The notes beneath the pieces are model-generated. The model had not been told where the DNA came from and searched no databases. It was given only the letters and a program-made list of their open reading frames with translations. A DNA stretch of 33,221 bases from Emmonsiellopsis sp. PD_33 (lineage: Eukaryota > Ascomycota > Eurotiomycetes > Onygenales > Ajellomycetaceae), in the NCBI GenBank assembly GCA_032988165.1, contig JANTQF010000377.1, positions 1-33,221 on the forward strand. Direction: 5' to 3'. Both the position numbers and the translations under genes were made by a program. The stretch's first letter is position 1; each line of letters starts with the position of its first letter. Positions 10,198 through 19,926 of this stretch are shown one piece after another.

Positions 10198-12083
10198 ATT
10201 TGCAGCAAAAAAATAAAATAGTTTTGATTAAATTTGGAAACTATTTCACTGGGCGGGATCTGGAAATAGATATGCAAGAGGGATAGAAAGAAGATCTCGA
10301 AACCAGGAAGGGGGAGGGTAATATATACTGACCCAACGGCTAGAGGGGAGCAGAAACCTTGCTAGGGTTATCATGCTCCGGCGGGGATGATATCAAATAG
10401 ACATACCCCGTACGGAGTAGAATCCACTTCATTGTCACCCGCCACAGTCTCGTTTCGGGAAACGGGTAGAAGTCCGAAAAGAATGAAACCCCGGAGCATA
10501 GAGCATTAATTACTCTACGGTGGAGCAAGCTGGAGAGAGACAATTTGTCCAGCTTCTCATCATAGGATGCCAATCATTAGCCCTCGTTGATTGAGACCGG
10601 CCGCTTCTTTGGGATGCGCAGGGTTCTCCGCAAAAAGCACTAAGAGATGCGTGAATTCAACCATGCGAATGTTCGAAAGAACGCTTTAGAAACGTCTTTC
10701 GTTCTGGCAGCCTTCGAGGGCTTGCGAAGCCCCATAACAGTCGGATAAAGAGGGAAATACACTTCGGCAGGAAAACGCGGCCGTTTCAATAATCCGGGGA
10801 TGTTTTGCATCTAGGTGATTAGCGGCGTCTTGGATGGAGATCTGCACGGCTGATTCGGGCCGTTTGTTCAAGTGCCAGGTGCCGTGTTTGGCGTGGGTGG
10901 GCAGGGTTGGTGCCGGTTGAAGTCGTCGAGTTGGAGACAGAGGAGAAGGCAGAAATGGGGCTCCGAAGAGGCCAAGGGGCACAAGGGCAAAGTCGGATAA
11001 TATAAAGGAAACCGATGGTTGGTCCTTGGAGAAATGACCCCGGTTGTCCGCGAAATGCCGATATTGGAATTTGGGGATGATGGAGTATCGATCTGGGAGG
11101 AAACAAGGCCACCCATCGTAACAAATCTCTGAAAATGATAAGATTAATTCTTTGGCGTTTTGCTCCTATGTTTCAGAGTGGGATATATTATTCGGGCTGT
11201 CAGTTCAGCCTCCAGCAGAGAAGTGTCTTCGTTCTGGAAAAGGCCAGCGACGGGGCGAGGCACTGGTGTGAATATAGGCGAGCGGCCCTAATAAAAGTTG
11301 AAGGGTATGGCAATTGTTTCCTGAGATGCGTAGATCTGTCAGTCTTAGTTAATCCACCAGGGCAATTCTGTTGTGGTCATACTATGTTGTTGCATGGGGT
11401 TGGTGAGGTTGGTGAGGCTGGGGTGGAATCCAGGTGAGATGTCACCTTCCTCTTGACTAATCCTAGAAGCACATCACAACCCACCTTACTCCGTAAATGC
11501 TGCGTGAGTCGTGTCCGAATCTATAGGAACACCGTTCGTCATATTATTTACTGTCCAAATATAGCTAGCTCTTCTGACGAAATAAATTAAAAACTACCAG
11601 GATGGACAGCACCCCTCCACTACTCAGAAGACACCGGATCAACGTGACAGGCCAGATGACAGCATATTCATTGCATTGCAGTCATGGATGGATCTATCAT
11701 CAGGGAGAACAGCCTTCCAGACGAATCGTCATGGCCTGGCACCATTTGCCTGAAAATGTCTTCCCCTCATAAAATAGATAGACTTCATATATGTGACAAT
11801 CAATATGGACCGGAAGATCCATTTGCTCGGTAACTGTGCCCTCAATAGGGCTTCGAATAGGAAGAGCAACATCAGTTTACACATCACGCCCTGGGAACCC
11901 GATTTTTCTTGTTTTCTGTGTTTTTCCTTGCTTTCACTGTGATCCCTTGTTGGTCAACGACGAGGCTTGTTGGAGTGACATCTCCCGCATTAAGAGTGTC
12001 CGACCCGCTGCCATAGCCTAATGTTACGGATTCTGCTTCTGTGGACGCTCGTGAAAGATGACTGTAAATCTTGGAAGTCCGTA
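10198..12083. other. Intergenic, AA9 promoter side
   Basis: The first few hundred bases should hold the AA9 promoter, with a TATA-like ataTATAct near 10321-10328. The remaining short ORFs (for example 11135-11437 plus and 10686-11124 minus) lack domains and overlap one another in conflicting frames. I find no gene I would defend. Confidence 0.5.
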
Positions 12084-12245
12084 TTACTTGGGTAACTGCG
12101 GGACGTCGAAGTCGAAATCAGTCGGTAGCTCCTCAATGACCGAGCGAATTCTGTCCAAGTGCGCAGGCATCCACATCTCATTCACATTCTTCGTGAACCT
12201 GTATGCCGCCCATTTCTCTTTCCCTTCTAATGGGAACAAGGCCAT
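12084..12245 (-). CDS. Candidate 53-residue ORF, unknown
   Basis: A minus-strand ORF runs from ATG (12243-12245) to TAA (12084-12086). It begins MALFPLEGKEKWAAYRFTKN and ends VPQLPK. It contains KNVNEMWMPAHLDRI and an acidic stretch ELPTDFDFD, which look like real protein rather than random translation. An in-frame TAG lies nine codons before the ATG, so it does not extend upstream without splicing. It could be a small gene or the last exon of a decayed gene. I do not recognise the family. It lies 660 bp upstream of the P450 gene, outside the bZIP-site pattern. Confidence 0.35.
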   Translation of the reverse strand: MALFPLEGKEKWAAYRFTKNVNEMWMPAHLDRIRSVIEELPTDFDFDVPQLPK

Positions 12246-12578
12246 GCTAGCTGATGACCAGTGCAGTGGCTAGTAAATTGCCAAACTTAGCCAATTAAGG
12301 GAGGGTTGAGTGTTTCTCGGCATGTCAGCGGCTTCGCGGTCGACTTGTGACTTGGGGGTTGTGCATCGCGCTGGCAGAGGGTATTCACCGCAGGGGCCCG
12401 GGCACCCGCAGATAGGTCACGTGCCCAAAGTTAGTTCCAACCTCCTTCCAATAGACCTCGAAAATGCACCTTGACCATCGTTGTCAGGTTGCGTCCTCGG
12501 GTGGTGGTTCCAGTTGAAGAACGACTCGGAAAGCTCTTTCTGATAAGGCTCCTGGCTGGGTAACTAGTTGAGGGGGCC

Positions 12579-12613
12579 AGTACTGCTAGTAGTACTCTTC
12601 TACTAGTAGTACT
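12579..12613. repeat. Short inverted repeat
   Basis: The arms agtactgctagt (12579-12590) and actagtagtact (12602-12613) pair at 11 of 12 positions around an 11-nt loop. It could form a hairpin in DNA. It may be only a by-product of a TAG/CTA-rich microsatellite. No function is assigned. Confidence 0.5.
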
Positions 12614-12787
12614 AAAAACAACCACCACCAAATGACAATTACCACCTTGCACTGTTGGGTCCCTCAGCATGAATTTCATGCCGATCCTATTGCTCATATC
12701 TTATGCGAGTAAAAACAGAATATCAAGCCTTGGCCTGATTTTCGAGGCTGCATACCGCTAGGATGCGACTATTAACCACCAGCGCCG

Positions 12788-12798
12788 ACTGAGTCAGT
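12788..12798. promoter_or_regulatory. bZIP-type palindrome upstream of P450
   Basis: The sequence ACTGAGTCAGT is a perfect palindrome apart from its centre base and contains the TGAGTCA core recognised by AP-1/Gcn4/Yap-like bZIP proteins. It ends about 107 bp before the P450 start. The 18626-18636 site is its exact reverse complement. Confidence 0.6.
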
Positions 12799-12905
12799 TC
12801 GGCTTTGTCAGTTTTTGCGGCTTCTACAGATATTATCAACTGAGATCAAGCAACCATGCCGAGCACCAAACCATTTCGTTTGTCTGGAGTCCAGACTATC
12901 TCAAA

Positions 12906-15101
12906 ATGGATTCTGTTTACCTATCCAAAGCCACTTTCACTGAAGTTCTACGCACACCCCTGACCACCACTCAGCTCATCTTCTCATTATTTGTGGTTTA
13001 CATAGTAGCAAATTGGGTGTCTGACTATCAAAAAAGGGTCAGTAGCAAAACTCCTCCAAATCCTCGGCACTGCAGTTCCAGGCTCACGTTGAAATTCAAC
13101 AGGTAAAAGTACCTGGAGTTGGCTACCCAAGTTTCCCAATCCTATCATCTTGGGTGGCGGCCTACAGGCTTTTGAGAGACCCAGTCAAACTGGTTCGCGA
13201 GGGTATCGCCAACTACAATCATGGTCCCTTTCGCATCTCAACAATCCAGGGCGAGTACGTCCTGATTAACGAAAAAGAAAAAGTTGCAGAGTACATCAGA
13301 GCACCAGACGATGTGTTGAGTTTTCAAGATGGTGCAAATGATGTGAGATTTTTTTACTTTGTGTTTCTTTTCTTTTTCTCACTTTTGACCTGCGTATGAG
13401 GAGCCGTGTGCTGATTCCATCGGCAGCAACAACAAATACCGTTCACCATGGGATATGGCGTGGGATATCGCACATATCATGTCCCCGTTATCAGAATGAA
13501 TCTTACAAAAACCATGCAACGTCATATTCCTACGATGTGGGATGAATTGAACTCTGCATTTGATGACCTGATCGGGTCGCCTGATGGTCTGCCTACCCCC
13601 GTTCCCCCCTTAGAGGCATATTAAAGCTCACGATGGAGGTTGTACGATGTATAGATTATCAACCTTTTGGCATATATGAAATAATTGCTCTAACTATTGC
13701 GCGGATAACCAGCCGGGTTTTTGTTGGCACTGAGCTTTGTGAGTAATAATACATTCCCTCCCGATTTTACTATTGATCCTGTTCTTGGGGTGGAACAAAA
13801 GATAGAAGAAAGAGGAAACAAGGAAAGAATCGAAAGACTAACTCAATGTAAAGCGCGCAACAAAGAGTTTGTGAAAATTGCCATGGATTATGCTCAAGCC
13901 GTCGTCATTTCGGCAGAACTCCTCCGACCCTTCCCAGATTGGATAAAGTGGTGAGTGCGCATATTGTGCTAATATCCAGCAGTTTAATTAAGACTGACTC
14001 CTTGCTACGCCAGGTCGTTAGTCAAGATCATGCCTGTGGCTTCATACCGTCGTCAGGCAATCAAATACCTTTCAAAAACCGTGCAAGACTGTCTGGACGG
14101 AAAGCTGGACGAGAACGGAAATAAGCCTGATAATATGGTTCAATGGCTTGTGGATACTGCACCTCCAGTTGAGAGGTCGATTCCATTAATTGTCGAACGG
14201 ATCATGGCGCTCTTTGTGGCCTCGATACATACTACTACAATGGTAAAATATTGCGTATCGGGCCTAAGGCGTATTCTTACTAACAGCTATTTACAGACCT
14301 TCACTGGTGCAGTGTATAGTCTTGCTGCGGAGCCCGAAAAGTTCATCCCTGCTATACGTGCGGAGGCTCTAGAGCATTTTCGAGACGGCAATATCACAAA
14401 GGAGAAACTGGCAAAGGTATACAAAATCGATAGTGTCCTCAAGGAGGCCGGCAGGTTCAACAATGCGGGACTCAGTAAGTCTAATACCCAATTCCATTTG
14501 TATAGGAGAGGAGAGTCCAGGTGTATACATGTATGTTGAAGACTAAACCTCTCGGATATAGTGGCAATGCAACGCAATGCGAAGAAGAAATTCACCTTCT
14601 CCGATGGCACGGTTATCCCGGCAGGAGCAAAAATCGGAACACCCAGCTTAATATTGCATCGGAACGAAGGCTCCTATGAGAATCCTAATACGTTTGATGC
14701 CTTCCGATTCAGTCGACCCAGTGAGGCGGCCGATGGACCTCAAGCAGCCGCCAAAAACTCCATGGTAAGCACAGGATCGGACTACCATATCTTTGGCCAT
14801 GGAAAACACGCTTGGTAAGTAAACCCAGCCGGACAGACTTGCGCCCAAAAGTTTGTAGGAGAAGATTAGACTCGTTTCTGAGCGGGTGGTAGAAAATGCT
14901 GACAGTTCTTTGATTTTTTTTTTTTAACTCAGCCCAGGACGATTCTACGCAGTTAACGAAATGAAGCTCCTGCTCGCCAGCATGCTGATTCGTTATGACA
15001 TGAAGCTCGTCCCTGGAACGGCCCCGAACCAAACCTTTATTGCAACGATGGCTGTGCCAGACACGAAACTGAAAATCTTGCTCAAGCGGAGAGATAATTA
15101 G
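12906..15101 (+). CDS. Cytochrome P450 monooxygenase
   Basis: Nine exons join in frame: 12906-13037, 13103-13342, 13427-13586, 13655-13738, 13854-13950, 14014-14242, 14297-14474, 14562-14814 and 14933-15101, giving 513 residues, normal for a fungal microsomal P450. An N-terminal membrane anchor covers about 23-39. The I-helix region reads FVASIHTTTM (Thr311-313), the K-helix E-x-x-R is Glu364-Arg367, and the heme loop FGHGKHACPGRF places the iron ligand at Cys458. The short intron 13587-13654 skips an in-frame TAA and restores frame; intron 4 has CTAAC just before its acceptor, and the residue after it is Ser where relatives often have Cys. The enzyme should hydroxylate or epoxidise a hydrophobic substrate at the ER with a P450 reductase. 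It is the left-most cluster gene, with a bZIP-type site in its promoter. The family resembles P450s of terpenoid and polyketide clusters, but I cannot assign a CYP number. Confidence 0.93.
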
Positions 15102-15677
15102 TGAGAATGAAAGGGTTGAAATCATCACTGATTGACTGGTTGAAGAGCCCAATGGGTATTTGAGGCATAGAAATGCCTGTAGAGACTGGGTTGTATGTTA
15201 GTAGGATAATGGCTTGTCTAGAAATATTACCTACATATTATGCTATTATGCAGATAACTGGACGCAGGTGAATCATTTAAATCTGCAACTTTCTCTCATT
15301 TGATATCTTGCAGTATGACACAGTCGACCAGCATCGCTTGCTAGCTACCGGGCTGATGAAGCCGAGAACTAATAAAAATACACGGGGTCTCTGACTTAAC
15401 TTTTAAGCGCCCTTTAGCACTCCCCAGGCTCCACTACCTCCATAACCGACTGGATGGGAGCGTTTCCAACCAACCAGAAGCCCCTGAATGAGCCCTCGGC
15501 GTTTCCCCGCATTTCATCGCCCTAGCCTGGCATCCTTGGACCGAGAATCAACAGTCTAATGATCGCTTGGGGATGTGCCCATCTTATTCGTTTCCCTTTC
15601 TCTCTCTCAACTCCCTGTTTTATCTATTAACCCAACTCGAAACAGACAAAAAAAGCAACAAAAGGAGCTTGAAAACG

Positions 15678-17332
15678 ATGCGCCGAAGAAACCAGTCAGA
15701 TTCTGCCAATGAGCCGGGCGAAGAGCAATGCCGGAAAGCCAGGAAACGAGCAACAGACCGCAAAGCCCAAAGGGACCATCGTCTGCGCCAAAAAGCGTAC
15801 ATCAAACAGCTCGAGGAGTCGGTGCGGGAACTTAGCGCACAGCGGACGCAAGATGAGCTCGTGAGCAAGTTGCTTGCGGAACAGGCTCGGTTACGTGCTG
15901 AATGCAATAGGCTCGCGGCGAAACTGGAACGTGTTCGAGCTCTGGTGTCTTCCGAAGCACATTATACAGAGACGCATGATTTGCCTGCTGGCCAGTCGAA
16001 CTCTGCTGGGACCACGGAGTCAATGCGTGATGAAGCCGAAGCAGACACGCCTGCTGAGGAGTCGGGCACTAATGGGCTTACGATGGAGAGTACGAGTACT
16101 ACAGCCGAAAACGAGGACTTCCAGGCGCCGTCCGGAGTAGAGATCGAAAATCAAATCCCTGCCTCTACGAATATCGTGGACAATCAGCAGGCGATTGACC
16201 TTGGCTCGTTTTTCTCCGCAGAAGCTGGGCCGCTATCACTGCCAGAACATGGATTTTCTGGCGGTGAGGAATACTTGTCCCATCCAGCTACCATACGGCA
16301 GCACCAAGAAAAGCAAGGCTATCATCATTTGCCCCCGTCGAATGCTTTTTCACGGTTGCAGGAATTTCCCCCTGCTCTAGATGACCTGCCATCCATTGAC
16401 ATAAACGTTGATGGGCTGGACTTCCTCCCGTACACCGAGGAAGAGAATCAGTCTTCTTCGCACGAGCAAAGATCCTCTTCACTCGGCATTCCAAATGCTA
16501 TACTACTTCCTAGCTCCGATTCCTACAGGGATTTCGGGTCTTTATTTCCTCGATACTGTGCACCAAGTTGTTATTCAGACTCCAACCTCCTAGCAATGGT
16601 CGATGAAGCTCGAAAGGAACATGAACACGGCCGCTTCAACACTGCAGAACCGTCTCTTCACCGGTTATTATCGGATGTCCCAGCAGATACGCTTTCTTTT
16701 CGACTTTTTCATTACGTGACTAAATCTGGAGCAATCCCGTTGCATCTCCTTCTAGGAATTTTCTGGACTCAATATCTCGTTCTTCGTGTAAGTGTTTTGA
16801 ATCCCACTGCCAGTGCTTTAACGTTCTCGTGCGCGGGGTGAATACCTAGTTATTTGAGGCTTTTGTTTACTGGAAGTCTAGTGGCACGTTCTACGAACCC
16901 CTGATGCGCTGGAGCGAGTACCAGAGTTTCTTCGTCCTACTCCAACCGAGTGTATAATTCCTCATCACTTCTTCATTAGTGTGCTTGTATGGTGAGTTTT
17001 GAGTCTGTAGCATTCTCCCAACCCCCCTCTTCTTTGAAGGCCCAAGCAGCTCCCAAGAAATCCAGCATTGACCAAATGTTGACGCAAAATCCAGGCCCGA
17101 TATTCGTTTAGAATTGATAAAACAAGGCAATAACGCCAACGTAGATCATATTGGAATCGAACTTCTCAAGCACTTGAATCCATATTGGTCGTCAAGGGAC
17201 GTTCAAGGGGCGCGACCAACCATGGACGTATTAAGCATGATTGAGAGACAGTCATGCTCGCTAGAGTTTTGGAAGATTGATAACGCCTTTTATACGAAAT
17301 TTCCTCAATTCTCGCGTGTGACGGTCTGTTAG
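15678..17332 (+). CDS. bZIP transcription factor, DUF3425-like
   Basis: Three exons fit: 15678-16787, 16882-16991 and 17095-17332, giving 485 residues. The basic region (19-38, RKARKRATDRKAQRDHRLRQ) runs into a coiled-coil zipper at about 42-88. A Ser/Glu-rich middle follows. The C-terminal part (about 300-485) includes WHVLRTPDALERVPEFLRPT, PHHFFIS and WPDIRLELIK across two splice joins, which matches the DUF3425 domain often attached to fungal bZIP regulators of secondary metabolism. The usual invariant Asn of the basic region is Asp27 here, so site preference may differ from classic AP-1. An in-frame upstream ATG at 15567 would add 37 hydrophobic residues; I prefer 15678, just before the basic region. 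It is likely the local regulator, since TGA(G/C)TCA-type sites recur in the cluster promoters. Confidence 0.9.
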
Positions 17333-17643
17333 AGCTTGTCAACTGTGGCCCATACCCATAAAATGCAATGACCCGCCCGCGTGCAGTGGGATATGTCGTC
17401 GTCATAATGTACATATGTTGCCAGCGGGTGGGTTAGTTATGCATGAGCTGAGAAATAACTTGCCATATCAGTTTTAATTAATGATATTAAACCATTTCAA
17501 AAAGGATGCGCGCAGAATTATTCTCACTGTAGCATACTGACGTCTGCAATATCCAATTGGGTATTATTTAACTCAGAGTATATACATCTAGTGTAGTGGA
17601 CGACGAAAAAAGGGAGGAAATGAATCCAAACCTCCATAGTCAT
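17333..17643. other. Convergent spacer bZIP/SDR
   Basis: This 311-bp AT-rich spacer separates the 3' ends of the bZIP and SDR genes. It probably holds both polyadenylation regions. No gene is seen. Confidence 0.5.
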
Positions 17644-18501
17644 CTACCCCCCTAGAAGATGCCGCGCAGTCTCCGCTATCTCAGGGTCCCTCTGGCCGGT
17701 CAAAAACGCCGCCCGACCCGCCAACACCTCACTGGTCATCTCCGGCTGTGTAGAGACCCAAAACTTCCCAGCAGCAACCTGCTCCATTATCAACTTACAC
17801 CCCTCATCCAAATCCATCCCATAGTTGCTCATCATCTCCCGCATCGCCGTGCGATACCGCGCCGCACCCTCCGGCTCGCCCACCCCTCCCTCCGCGGCAA
17901 ATATACCAGTCTTTACCATCCCCGGCATGACAGAGCTGACATGAATAGGGGCTTTCTTCAACTGCAGCTCAAGAAACAGCGCCTCGGTAAACGACTGTAC
18001 AGCATGTTTGGTAAGCATGTACGCCGCCTGCGCGGGCATCATGCCAAACGCGCCGATAGAGGATAGGTTCGCAATCCAGCATTCCGCGCCCGACGTCAGC
18101 ATGCGCGGCACGAAGGCACGCACACTATGGATGACGCCGTGCACGTTGATGTTGAGCGCGGCCTCCCAGCGCGCCTCGGGGATTTCCCAGATGAAGCCCA
18201 GCGTCTCGATGCCGGCGTTGTTGACAAGGAGCCGGACGCTACCATGCTTGGTGAACACCGTTTCGGCGAGTTTTTCTAGGTTAGAGGGCACGGAGACGTC
18301 GACGGTGATTGCTTCGGCTTTGCCGCCGGCTGAGATGATCTCCTGGCAGACTCGCGTGGCGGATGCCGTGCAGATGTCCGTGACGATGACGGTCATTCCT
18401 AACTGACCGGCGCGCCGGGCGAGGCCTGAGCCAATGCCGGATCCAGCGCCGGTGATGACGGCTATGCCACCTTTCAGTTTATCTTCGTGGGCGGTGGTCA
18501 T
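17644..18501 (-). CDS. Short-chain dehydrogenase/reductase
   Basis: An intron-less gene for 285 residues from ATG 18499-18501. It has all classical SDR features: T-G-A-G-S-G-I-G (17-24) for the dinucleotide, Asp42 at the end of the second strand (suggesting NAD rather than NADP), NNAG (94-97), catalytic Ser148, and Y161-M-L-T-K165. The open frame extends upstream to a TTG at 18537, but no ATG lies there. SDRs of this type interconvert alcohols and ketones. Next to a P450 and a BVMO the obvious role is oxidising a hydroxyl to the ketone the BVMO needs, or reducing one later; that is inference. It is divergent from the ABM-like gene over a 429-bp intergenic region that carries a bZIP-type palindrome 125 bp upstream of this start. 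Confidence 0.93.
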   Translation of the reverse strand: MTTAHEDKLKGGIAVITGAGSGIGSGLARRAGQLGMTVIVTDICTASATRVCQEIISAGGKAEAITVDVSVPSNLEKLAETVFTKHGSVRLLVNNAGIETLGFIWEIPEARWEAALNINVHGVIHSVRAFVPRMLTSGAECWIANLSSIGAFGMMPAQAAYMLTKHAVQSFTEALFLELQLKKAPIHVSSVMPGMVKTGIFAAEGGVGEPEGAARYRTAMREMMSNYGMDLDEGCKLIMEQVAAGKFWVSTQPEMTSEVLAGRAAFLTGQRDPEIAETARHLLGG

Positions 18502-18625
18502 GGTGAACCGCGTTGAGGCAATGGGAGTCAAATGCAAATTGTGGAGCAGACATCATTTCCTGCCTCGACCTTCCAGTGATCCGGCTTTTTATGATCAATT
18601 TTATTGGTTATTCAATTCACAATAA

Positions 18626-18636
18626 ACTGACTCAGT
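18626..18636. promoter_or_regulatory. bZIP-type palindrome, SDR/ABM promoter
   Basis: ACTGACTCAGT, the exact reverse complement of the palindrome upstream of the P450. It lies in the shared divergent promoter, about 125 bp from the SDR start and 295 bp from the ABM-like start. Confidence 0.6.
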
Positions 18637-18690
18637 TTAAGGGGCATGGGTGAAGCTGTATCAGCTTCGAAGCCAATGCTGTTAGCGTTC

Positions 18691-18714
18691 AACTGACATC
18701 AGTTCTCCTGACAG
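18691..18714. promoter_or_regulatory. Block shared with the BVMO/hydrolase promoter
   Basis: AACTGAC, six bases, then TCTCCTGACA. The same two blocks separated by five bases occur at 22595-22616 in the BVMO/hydrolase promoter, in the same orientation. The 17 shared bases may be a second regulator site or a trace of promoter duplication. Confidence 0.35.
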
Positions 18715-18930
18715 GCTGTCTGAGCAGTCTTCGAAACCAACTTTAGTACAAATGTTCCGAACATGGAGAATATCTATATCTGTAAATCAATACAGAACTT
18801 TCTCCAGAAGAGAACTCCTTCTCATGAGAATTTCATTCCACCAGAAGGGATCGACCCCCAATAGGACCTATTTATATTTAACTCCTACATCTCCCACCCC
18901 CTGAAATCCCCAGCAAAATTCCCACCCAAA

Positions 18931-19575
18931 ATGCCCACCACCGCAGCCGTAATGAAAGGCTACGAGCAAATGCTCCTCCAACACACTCCCCCCTCATCCC
19001 TCAACATCCCCGTGACAGAAATTGTCATCTTCAAACTCGCCCACGACCGCACCCCCCAAACCACAGCAGCAATAGAACAAGACTTCCTCGCAAACTCCGC
19101 CAAAGGCGAGGGCGTCAACCGTACAGCATGGGGCTACTCCCTAGACGACCCACGCACCGTCGTGATCATGTTTGACTGGCGCAAGATCCAAGACCATTGG
19201 GCCTTTTGGCAGACGCCCGCGTTCGAACCTGTTATCAAATGCATCGAGACCGTTTTCGAGCCCGGACGGCCGTTGGTCAGGCACTACAAGCTTGACCCTG
19301 TGGGGATGGCTGGGGACGAGTATGTGCAGGTTATGGTGTGGGATGAGGACCAAGGGCAGGAGGAGAGGGGTAAGGCAGAGATGGAGGGGAAAGTAAAGAG
19401 CAAAGGGCAGAATTGGAAAAGTCGTAATGGGGGTTTTGCCGTTGATATGAATGAGACGACATGGTATTGTGCGCTTCTTGGATACCCGAGCGAGGCGGCG
19501 GCGAGAGAGGATGGGATTGAGGCAAAGGGGGCATCGCATTTGGTTAAGTTTACATATATCCGCCGCAAAGAGTGA
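18931..19575 (+). CDS. Dimeric alpha/beta-barrel (ABM-like) protein
   Basis: An intron-less gene for 214 residues. The N-terminal half (about 26-120, IPVTEIVIFKLAHD to FEPGRPLVRHYKL) has the strand-helix pattern of ABM/EthD-type dimeric ferredoxin-like barrels. It includes a TVVIMFDW strand and an x-H-W-A-F-W-Q segment. A second, poorer half starts at YVQVMVWDE and is split by a charged linker (about 145-170), so the protein may be a two-domain pseudo-dimer. Small proteins of this fold act as cofactor-free oxygenases, cyclases, decarboxylases or binding subunits in microbial pathways, so the role here is open. A TATA-like tatTTATATTTAA lies about 55 bp upstream of the ATG. It is divergent from the SDR and convergent with the BVMO, and there is no signal peptide. 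Confidence 0.75.
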   Translation: MPTTAAVMKGYEQMLLQHTPPSSLNIPVTEIVIFKLAHDRTPQTTAAIEQDFLANSAKGEGVNRTAWGYSLDDPRTVVIMFDWRKIQDHWAFWQTPAFEPVIKCIETVFEPGRPLVRHYKLDPVGMAGDEYVQVMVWDEDQGQEERGKAEMEGKVKSKGQNWKSRNGGFAVDMNETTWYCALLGYPSEAAAREDGIEAKGASHLVKFTYIRRKE

Positions 19576-19926
19576 TGATATGCAGATAGTAGAGAAGCAG
19601 GGCGGGGGGGATTGATTTTATGATTGATTCTATGAAGGATGGCGTGGCGGGCTAAGTTACGCTCTCCTGATTGTATATAAATTTCGAGTAACTAGGGGAA
19701 TAAATATGCTGGATTTGTAGCTTAATATTGTAAGACTGAATTGCGGTTATATCCAATATCTACTACGAAAGTTAACTAAATACATTGCTAGCCTTGTTCC
19801 AAATATCCTTATTTCAATATGCCGTTCTGATCAGGCGAATATTATCCACAATTAAAGGCGGCAAGTTCGATTCCACTCCTGGATTTTCTCTTCTTTCTTC
19901 AGCAAATAATCACCAGCTTCCTGATT
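19576..19926. other. Convergent spacer ABM/BVMO
   Basis: A 351-bp AT-rich spacer between two 3' ends. A ttcgattcc at about 19866-19874 resembles a tRNA B box, but there is no matching A box or cloverleaf. No gene is seen. Confidence 0.5.

Larger units (their letters stand above)
12246..12905. other. Promoter region left of the P450
   Basis: No gene is seen here. It holds a CACGTG E-box at 12418-12423, a short hairpin (12579-12613) and the bZIP-type palindrome 12788-12798. The P450 promoter and leader must lie in its right half. Confidence 0.5.

Noticed and set aside
15567..15677. Upstream in-frame Met of the bZIP gene
   Set aside because: It would add a hydrophobic Ser/Phe/Leu-rich stretch to a nuclear protein; the ATG at 15678 sits just before the basic region. 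It is probably leader sequence.
18502..18537. Longer SDR start at 18537
   Set aside because: The codon there is TTG, not ATG. The Rossmann motif begins 17 residues after the ATG at 18499-18501, which is normal.
19857..19880. tRNA-like B box (agttcgattcc)
   Set aside because: No A box at the right distance and no cloverleaf; it lies in a 3' spacer.
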